This document shows positions 56,905 through 64,000 of a stretch of DNA of 64,000 nucleotides, piece after piece. The stretch lies in contig JAEOAD010000005.1 of the NCBI GenBank assembly GCA_036365145.1, forward strand, positions 6,119,001-6,183,000, written 5' to 3'. Origin of the DNA: Orientallactaga sibirica (Eukaryota > Chordata > Mammalia > Rodentia > Dipodidae). Every line of letters begins with the position of its first letter. Position 1 is the first letter of the stretch. The translations under genes were made by a program, and so were the position numbers. Below the pieces are notes generated by a model that worked only from the letters and a program-made list of their open reading frames with translations, did not search any database and was not told the origin of the DNA.

Positions 56905-58055
56905 TTTGTGTGTGCATGTGAGTGATTCTGTGTGTGCATGTATGGGTGTCACCACGGGCCACAGTGCACATGTGGACGTCCGCGGACAGCCTCAGGGTGT
57001 TTATTCTCGCTTTCCACTTCGCACGTGGGCTGCTTGATTTGGCCCATGAGCTTCCTGAGTCTCCTGGCTTACAGACGCATGCACCACATTGGGTCCAGTT
57101 TTATGTGAGTGCTAGGGAATTGAGCTCAGGCTACCAGGCTTGCAAGCAAGCATCTTTTTTTTTTAATTATTATTTTTTTTATTGACAACTTTTATACTTA
57201 CATACAAAAAAACCACCTGATAGTTCCCTCCCCTCCCCCCATTCCACTTTAGAAGTCCAATCTCCATCATATCCCCTCCCTCTCTCCATTAGTCTCTCTT
57301 TTAATTTGATTTCATCATCTTTTTCTTCTATTTTGAGGGTCTTGCGGAGGTATTGCTAGGCACTGCAAGGTCATAGATATCGAGGCCAATTTCTGTCTGG
57401 GCAGTTGCATTGTAAGAGGTCATACCCTTCCTTTGGTTCTTCCATTCTATCCGCCCCCTCTGCCGCAATGGTCCCTGAGCCTTGGAGGGTGTGACAGAGG
57501 TGTTTCAGTGCTGGGCACTCCTCCATCCCTTCTTCTCAGCACTATGTTGCCTTTTGGGTCATCCCAGTGGTCATCGCCATCTGAAAAGAGAAGCTTCTCT
57601 ATCCAAGTGAGAGTAGCATTAATATGTGAATATGAACATGAAGTGTAGTATTTTTAGGGCTGCTTGGTGGGAATAATAATATACATTTATTAAACAAGAG
57701 CAGGCTTTATACCCCTAAGGCTCATGACCTCACCTGCCATAGACTTTTGCTTTGGTTTTTCAGTACCAGGTATGTATTCCCTCCCGTAGAGAGGGCCTTC
57801 AGTCCAATTATGGAGCAGTTGGTTACACCAAGAGTAGACATGCCACTATTGCACCCGTTCAGTCATTGGGCCTGTCTGGCCAAACTTGAATATTCAGCAT
57901 CCACTGTTTTGACTGCTGATGACTTCTGTCTCCCATATGCTGCGTGCAGTGCAGCTTTTTCCAGTTTTCAGTTGGCTGGTCTACAGGGAGAAGGTTTTCT
58001 GCTCAGCACCAGCTGCAAGCAAGTGTCTTTAACCAGTGGGCCCTAGCTTCCCTAG
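56905..58055 (-). mobile_element. B4-type composite SINE (old), split by LINE-1
   Basis: The part 56905-57156 has a (TG)n-rich start and GGGAATTGAGCTCAGGCTACC. It resumes at 58014 with AAGTGTCTTTAACC and AGTGGGCCCTAGCTTCCC. The LINE-1 at 57157 lies between. Confidence 0.65.
57157..58013 (-). mobile_element. 5'-truncated LINE-1 (3' end only), about 860 bp
   Basis: On the plus strand it starts with the T-rich reverse of a poly(A) tail, then TATTGACAACTTTTATAC, a C-rich tract and GTCTCTCTTTTAATTTG. TGCAAGCAAGCATCTTT (57141-57157) and TGCAAGCAAGTGTCTTT (58014-58030) flank it, as expected for target-primed insertion. No ORF2 domain remains. Confidence 0.88.
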
Positions 58056-59004
58056 CCTTGACCTTTTTTGTCTTTAAATCAATATTGCAAATAAGTTCAA
58101 ATCTCTGTGTGATGACCTAGATCTCCCGAGTTCTTTGCAGGAAATGGCTGGTTATTGGGTACTGATGAGAGACTCTGAGGCCTCCTCCACCTGACTCTGC
58201 CACTATCCAGTGTTTTAGATCTCACCCATTCAGCATTCTAACTTCCCTTTTCAAGCAGCTGAAATAGTTCAAGACATGACTTAAACAGTAGCATATGAGC
58301 AAATGTTACAATTTAAATCTGGGCTTTGGGCCATACTAAACATAGTGGGCGTTTTTTTTTTTTTTTTTTGCCAATTTTCAGTAAAATGAACATCCACATT
58401 TCTGGATTAGGAGAATCAGGCAGAAATATTCTTCCCAGGAAGACCCTTCTCTTCATCCTTCAGTGTTGTACTCAGCACTGCCACAGAATTGTGGCGTGAT
58501 GGCAGGACAAGGGCCTGATCAGAGCAAACAGTGTCTGTTCAGATGGTGGTCCGTGACAGTGTGGTCATTTACATGCTGCTGCCTGCTTTCCCAGAACATG
58601 TGCTGACCCACAGCATCAAGGTTGTTGCCATGGAGCCCTTATTCTTTAGCTGTTAGCCACCAAATTTGAATCGTTCCACTTTCAAGGCATAAAGTTTCTG
58701 TGCTTCGCCAAGTTTTCTCTACAGAGGACTGGAATAGCGCGATCTTTGTGCGTCGTAATTACCCGCAGGTGCTAACACAAGGAGCATGTCATGTGTGTGC
58801 TGTACGGGATGTTATAAGAATTTGATTCTTTCAGACGTGTGTCCAGCAAGAGAGGAAACTAGTGCCCGGGTAGTGAAGCCCTTGCTGTGTCTCATACTGT
58901 TCTTGATCGGGTTGGGGTTAGGGTTCCTCTTAATGGTTACCTATTTATTTACCTAATACAAACTTGGTTTTCGCATGATTTGAATCTTTGGTAATTGATA
59001 AAAC
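58056..59004 (+). other. Intron 1, no recognised element
   Basis: Unique-looking, with an 18-base T-run at 58352-58369. Confidence 0.4.
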
Positions 59005-59018
59005 ATAATAAATATTTT

Positions 59019-59220
59019 TTAAAGTTTTTAAAATTTATTTGAGAGAGTCAGAGAGAGGAAGAGAGAGAATGGGTGCGTCAGGGCCTCCAGCTACTGCAAA
59101 TGAACTCCAGATGCACATACCCCCTTGTGTATCTGGCTTACATGGGTCCTAGGGAATTGAACCTTGGTCCTTTGGCTTTGCAGGCAAATGCCTTAACCAC
59201 AAAGCCATCCCTCCCGCCCC
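59019..59220 (-). mobile_element. tRNA-derived SINE (short form)
   Basis: Minus copy ending CAAAGCCATCCCTCCCGCCCC. Imperfect ATAATAAATATTTT / ATAGTAAATATTTT flanks at 59005 and 59221. Confidence 0.9.
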
Positions 59221-59234
59221 ATAGTAAATATTTT

Positions 59235-60358
59235 AAAGGGTGTTCGGGCGAATGTGTATAGAGATGGCACTTCTGGCCTCAATTCTGTCATGAACTCATA
59301 TCTATGATGTTCATGCATCTGTGTCTTCTGAAGAGTCCCATTCCTTCCCATCTCTCCAGTTTCTTATCATATTGTCATCCGTTGCCATGCCTGCTGCCCT
59401 CTTATCATCCCTTAGTCCTGGAGGGAATTATAGATGTAAAATGATACAGCCTACTTCCAAAACGAAACACGGTTTCTGTTTTCTTTGGTTGAAGGCATCC
59501 TTTCTCAAACATTGTAATATGGGTTGTGTCGTTTGACGTCCACAGAATTCTGCAAGCCACTAATTAATAATAATAATAATAATGACCACCACTTTTTTTT
59601 CTTTTCTGAGAACACTACTCTGTGCCCTAGATTGGCCTGGAGGGCACCAGCTATGATTCACTTGAGGCCTGTGAGCAGGAATCACACTTGATGGGTGCTG
59701 CCAACTACTTCCTCATCTTTGGGCCTATGGCACAATAGTTCTTGTTCTTTCCTCTGCCAGCCCTGAGGCCATCATCCTCTGTGCCAGCCACTCAGCACCG
59801 GACTCCCTCCCACTGGAATCATCCCCATCCTTGGCAAGTTCACCTGTGCACGTGTCTTACATAAAAGCTCCCAATTGCTCTCCTTGACGCCATGGATTTA
59901 GGTTCCTGGACCGGTGTCAGTAGACACAGCTTATGTCCCTTTTGCTAGATAAGAAAACAGGATAACAGAAGTCAGAATTTCATCATGAGAAATGTGGCTG
60001 AGCTTAAATTTTGTTCCACAAATGGGACCTCTTGCATGCTAGGTATTTTGAAGCCTTGACATTTCAGGTATGGTCTGCAGACTAACAGAACCAGCCTTTG
60101 TGCGAGCTTGTTAGACATGGAGGACCTCAGGCGCCTCCCCAGAATGAGTAGAGCAGAAGCAGGGCTCTCATCAGGCCCTTTGTTCATTTGTATGCACACC
60201 AACGTGCAGGGGGCTGGGTTTGCATTTTGCTCCCAGTGAGACTCCCCGCTGGAAAGAGGGATTGCATCCGGTGTCCCTCCTCTGCTCATCTGGGGAAGGA
60301 TGATAGCAAAGACCTATGGAGAAAACATGTGAAAATAATCTGGTGCCCAATAAAGAAT
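59235..60358 (+). other. Intron 1, no recognised element
   Basis: Unique-looking, with (AAT)n at 59563-59582. Confidence 0.4.
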
Positions 60359-60360
60359 TC

Positions 60361-60615
60361 TTTTTTCCTTTTTAAAATTTTGTAGTGCGAGCAAGAGACA
60401 GAAAGAAACAGAGAGAGAGAGAGAGAGAATTGGCATTCCACAGCCTCAGCCACTGCAATCAAACTACAGATGCTTCTGCCACCTAGTGGGCATGTGAAAC
60501 CTTGCATTTGCTTCACCTTTTGTGCATCTGGCTTACGTAGGATCTGGAGAGTCAAACCTGGGTCCTTAGGCTTCGCAGGCAAGCGCCTTAACTGCTCAGC
60601 AATCTTTCCAGCCCT
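60361..60615 (-). mobile_element. tRNA-derived SINE (long form)
   Basis: It contains the long-form insert (GGGCATGTGAAACCTTGC, ATTTGCTTCACC) and ends CTCAGCAATCTTTCCAGCCC. Confidence 0.88.
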
Positions 60616-60659
60616 TTTGCAACTCCTCCTCCTTCTTTAAAAAAACACTTTTACTTATT

Positions 60660-61005
60660 ATTTTTGCACGTGTGTGTTGTGGGCATGAGTGTATGACTGT
60701 TTACATGTGTGTGGGTTGGTGCACCTGCACCTGTGTGCTCATTCATGTGCGGACTGACATGACTCGGTCACTTTCCTGCTTACCTTTAGAGACGGGGTTT
60801 TTCACTTCACATGGAGCTCACTGATTGGTTAGACAAACTACTGTACAAGCCCTGGATGCTCCTGTCTGTGCTCCCCAGCTCTGGGATTACACACCCATGG
60901 TGCCATACCTAGCAGTTCATGTGGTTACTGGGGATCTAAACTCACGTCCTCATGCTTGTGTGACAAGCACTTAACATATTGAGCTAGCTCTCCAGCTGCC
61001 CTAGT
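60660..61005 (-). mobile_element. B4-type composite SINE (old)
   Basis: (TG)-rich start, GAGACGGGGTTTTTCAC B1-like middle, CTCTGGGATTACACACC, and a tRNA-like end AGCTAGCTCTCCAGCTGCCC. Confidence 0.7.
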
Positions 61006-61335
61006 AGATATTCATAAAAGGTGAAGGGAATGCAAGAAGTATTTTTGGGGAAAGTACCCAAGTGACACTGTGCTCTACATATAAGTCCTTGGTAGAAAAA
61101 GAAAAAGTTGCTTGTTCTGTTTCTATGGATGAGATATCACTGAGAGTGATAAGGCAATGTCAACATTTTCAAAGTACTTTCTCATTCTTATATACTTGAT
61201 TTTGAGTGAGCCGGCGCTTGGAATATTGACATCAAAGTATTTCCATCCATCCAGATTTAACTTATAATAACTTTCTGCCAGTTCTTTTGAAAGTTAAACA
61301 CTCAAAACACACATATACTACACACACCCAGTTAA
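61006..61335 (+). other. Intron 1, no recognised element
   Basis: Unique-looking sequence. Confidence 0.4.
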
Positions 61336-61339
61336 AGGG

Positions 61340-61480
61340 AATACCTGTAACCCCACTGAGGTGGGTCCCCAATGGAATGGGGGCGGGGACAAGGGAAAAG
61401 AGGGTACCAACACGTGATGTATCCATATGAAATATATTGTTAATAATGTAATAATAATAATAATAATAAAAGATTAAACA
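61340..61480 (+). mobile_element. LINE-like 3' end fragment with (AAT)n tail
   Basis: GTACCAACACGTGATG and TATCCATATGAAATA plus an (AAT)n tail at 61440-61469 match the fragment at 43216. The next SINE starts just after it. Confidence 0.5.
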
Positions 61481-61490
61481 TGGAAAACCA

Positions 61491-61739
61491 GGGGTGGAGA
61501 GATGGCTTAGTGGTTAAGGTGCCTGTCTGCTAAGCCTAAGAACGCCCGTTTGATTCTCCAGGTCCCATGCTTAGCCAGATGCAAAGTGACACAAGGGTGC
61601 AATGTTGCACTTGACCACAAGGGGGCACATGTGTCTGGAGTTTGTTCACAGCAGCTGAGAGGCTGCTGGTGTACCCATTCTCTGTCTCTCTCTCTCTCTC
61701 TCTCTCAGTCTCTCCAAAAAAAAAAAAAAAAAAAAAAAA
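61491..61739 (+). mobile_element. tRNA-derived SINE (long form), plus strand
   Basis: Head GGTGGAGAGATGGCTTAGTGG, then the extra segment GGTGCAATGTTGCACTTGAC (61594-61613). (TC)n at 61686-61708 and a 23-base A-run near 61717 form the tail. GGAAAACCA flanks it at 61482-61490 and 61740-61748. Confidence 0.92.
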
Positions 61740-61782
61740 GGAAAACCAAATGTTAATTTTTAGTATTGAGGCATCCAATTTA

Positions 61783-61945
61783 AAAATTTATTTATTTATT
61801 TATTTTTGTAGTAAGGTCTTGTTCTAGCCCAGGCTGACCTGGAAAATTCCCTGTGTACTCTCGGGGTGGCCTCGAACTCACGGCAATCCTCCTACCTCTG
61901 CTTCCTGAGTGCTGACAATAAGGCATGTGCCACCATCCCCACTCT
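61783..61945 (-). mobile_element. B1-like SINE
   Basis: Minus copy from a (TTTA)n tail to ATGTGCCACCATCCCC, moderately diverged. Confidence 0.88.
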
Positions 61946-62483
61946 ATGTTTTTTATTAAGAAATTTAAGCCCTAAGTGGTTGTGCTTACCATGCAGCAAA
62001 GGAGAAATGTCCATTAGTGTGGGGTATCTGGATAGCACTTATCAGAGCTGTAGCTGTGTGACAGGCCAGTCCAGCAGCCATCAGTGGATAGATGTACAGA
62101 AACTTAATGACCTGGGGACCTTATCAGGCACCCCTAGTTCAGCAGCTGCTGAGAATGGTTTAATAGCCCAGTGATGGGCTGGCTAAGGGAGTATCTCCAA
62201 AATCTTTTGGGCTGTCTGCAATAGATACAGTTGCTATCTCACAGTTGAGTTCAGAAATGGAACCAGCAAAGGTTTATCAGGAACAAATTCTCATTTCCAA
62301 AACTGTCTTAGTATTGTCCTACAAACTGGTCTCAACCAAAAGACAGGCACTCTCGGGGTATCTGACCAAACTGGTATTAGTTAGCTGAGAGGAGTAAGTG
62401 AATGGAGACCTACAGTGTCAAAATACAAGAACATCCCTCTGACTGAACATAGATAAAAGTTATTCTGTTTAGCTGTATTTGTC
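61946..62483 (+). other. Intron 1, no recognised element
   Basis: Unique-looking sequence. Confidence 0.4.
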
Positions 62484-62484
62484 A

Positions 62485-63039
62485 GGGTTTTCTGGAGAAC
62501 TAGAGCCAGTCACCCTTATCTACATAGGGATGTGGGATGGATAACAAAATGGTCTAATAGGATGGGAACATGATTAACTTATAGTATACTCATGTACTGA
62601 AATTCTCAAGGAAAATGTTAAAAAAAAGAAAAACTAAAGCAATATATAGAAAATGTTTACCACATATTGGCTCATGTTATTATGGAGGCTGGAAAATCCT
62701 ATAGTCTGCCATGTGCAAGCTGGAGATCCAGGGACGTTAGTGGTCTCTATCTGGACGCCTAAAAGCCTGGAGCCCCATTGGTACATCCAGTATCTTGGTT
62801 AAATATTCAGGCAGAGAACGTGGCTTCAACCATCTTAATGTTCTTCATTGTTAAACATGCAGCAACGTGGACGAAACTGCCTCTCCACGTTCAGAGGGGC
62901 TCTGTTCTGCTCAGTTTGACAGTCCAAATCCCGATCTCCTTGGAAGCATCCTCCCAGATGACTCCCTGAAATAAGGTTTACCCAGAAATCTGGAAAAATA
63001 TAACCCAGCCAGGTTGATACACGAAATTCACCATCACAC
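62485..63039 (-). mobile_element. Ancient ERVL/MaLR-type LTR (MLT-like)
   Basis: GTCAGGGTTTTCTGGAGAAC, TATTATGGAGGCTGG, GCAAGCTGGAGATCCAGGG and a final ACCCAGCCAGGTTGATACAC follow, in order, the reverse of a known ancient mammalian LTR. The family name is from memory. Confidence 0.65.
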
Positions 63040-63946
63040 TAGATTTGAGCTTCCTCAGAAATAGAATGAGATGGTAATGCATGCTATGCTTGTTTGCTTT
63101 ATACAAAGGAATTCTCAGAGCCCAGTTATCTCATATGTAACGTAGAACTTTCCACCCTTTGCATTCATGACTGTGCCTGGGTCAGGAAAACTCCCAGGAA
63201 ATTATGTGCTAAGAATATTGGCATGTCTTTTACTGTGATGAATCAAAAAGAAAGTACAATAAATGTGTCTATTTTGTTGTGAACTTTTATCCAATCCATG
63301 CAGATATTATAAAGGAATAGTCAGTATCTCATTTGTTTAGAATTTATGTGGGTTGGTGAAGCAAGAAGCCATGATCCAAGTAGGGAGAAACTACAGGAAC
63401 TAAATTGTTAATACAGCCTGAAATATAATTCCTTGACATTCGTGTGCAGACCTTTCTTTTGCTGATCTTGGCAGACTGGTTTCTAACCCTACTGAAATGT
63501 CAAATGTAGAAGCGAGACTGTGACATTCTAGTTAACAACTCGTTGTGCCGCTGAGCTCAGAGCTGTGCATGTTTCCGGGGAGGGGTGGACCATTCTAACC
63601 TAGTAACCTAGCGCGTACGACTTGAGAGAGAGTGGTTAAGGCTGATGGAGATTTATAGTGATGGTAATCGAACCACTTCGAATTTAAGAAAGAAAACTTG
63701 TTTTACTTTCCAGATATGGCTTGAGTTATAATGTGGCCAAATCCTGCTTAAACCATTATAAATTGAAAGCATTGTCAAGTGTTCATAACTCCTAACCTAC
63801 CAAGCATCCCAGCATGACCACACTGTACACTTGACAGAGTGCCTGTCAGTTCCCTATGACGGGGAACAGCAGCTCATTCCAGTGCGTGGCTTCATGGGAA
63901 AGGGTTATATGGCGTACATCCTTAGCCTGGCAAAGTTCAAAATTTA
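63040..63946 (+). other. Intron 1, no recognised element
   Basis: Unique-looking sequence. Confidence 0.4.
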
Positions 63947-64000
63947 GGGGCTGGAGAGATGGCTTAGCAGTTAAGGTGTTTGCCTGCAAAACCAAAGGAC
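63947..64000 (+). mobile_element. tRNA-derived SINE, cut by the window end
   Basis: GGGGCTGGAGAGATGGCTTAG to CAAAACCAAAGGAC is the first 54 bp of the family, including the A box. Confidence 0.92.

Larger units (their letters stand above)
5971..64000 (+). other. FBXL7: FBXL7 intron 1 (5' part; continues beyond the window)
   Basis: No acceptor followed by a recognisable FBXL7 exon 2 was found, and no other coding exon can be supported. FBXL7 is a large gene with very long introns in other mammals, so about 58 kb of uninterrupted intron is expected. All open frames here are short and most overlap SINE or LTR sequence. Confidence 0.75.

Noticed and set aside
58905..58925. GGGTTGGGGTTAGGG telomere-like stretch
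   Set aside because: Only about two imperfect units, expected by chance in 64 kb.

Overview
This is mammalian nuclear DNA, almost certainly from a rodent. The window holds the first coding exon of one gene, then about 58 kb of that gene's first intron, all densely seeded with retroposons. Three kinds of SINE are present: B1-like (7SL-derived), ID, and an abundant tRNA-derived family whose head reads GGGCTGGAGAGATGGCTTAG. The combination of long dimer-like B1 units and this tRNA-derived family looks like a dipodoid rodent (jerboa, Jaculus). That species call rests on recall of repeat sequences, not on a search.

Layout. Positions 1-4700 are AT-rich upstream DNA with B1-like SINEs and an old LINE-1 3' end. 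From about 4740 the base composition shifts. There is a GC box, a (TG)10 tract and a consensus TATA box at 5036, followed by a CpG island at about 5095-6060. The island contains a leader with no ATG for about 850 nt, two small upstream ORFs, and the start codon at 5934. The exon encodes M-G-A-N-N-G-K-Q-Y-G-S-E and ends at a strong GTGAGT donor at 5971. This N-terminus matches FBXL7, an F-box and leucine-rich-repeat substrate receptor of SCF ubiquitin ligases. The F-box and leucine-rich repeats lie in later exons outside the window.

From 5971 to 64000 everything is intron 1 in this reading. I found no other exon, RNA gene or intact pseudogene that I can support. The intron carries about 25 tRNA-derived SINEs, a dozen B1-like copies, several B4-type composites and ID elements. 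It also has 5'-truncated LINE-1 3' ends, ancient MaLR/ERVL-type LTRs, microsatellites and two adjacent minisatellites. Many insertions have clear target-site duplications (TSDs), so their order can be read.

The most notable item is a complete non-autonomous MaLR-type LTR retrotransposon at 22963-24825. Its two 350-bp LTRs differ at one CpG position only, it has a tRNA-Leu-like primer binding site, and it is flanked by GAAGGG duplications. It is therefore a very recent insertion, in the sense orientation within FBXL7 intron 1. A solo LTR of the same family lies at 11820-12169. Other structures worth a look are a nested inverted SINE pair, one target site used twice, and a perfect 20-bp inverted repeat with an 85-bp loop. 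I see no sign of a novel multi-gene system.
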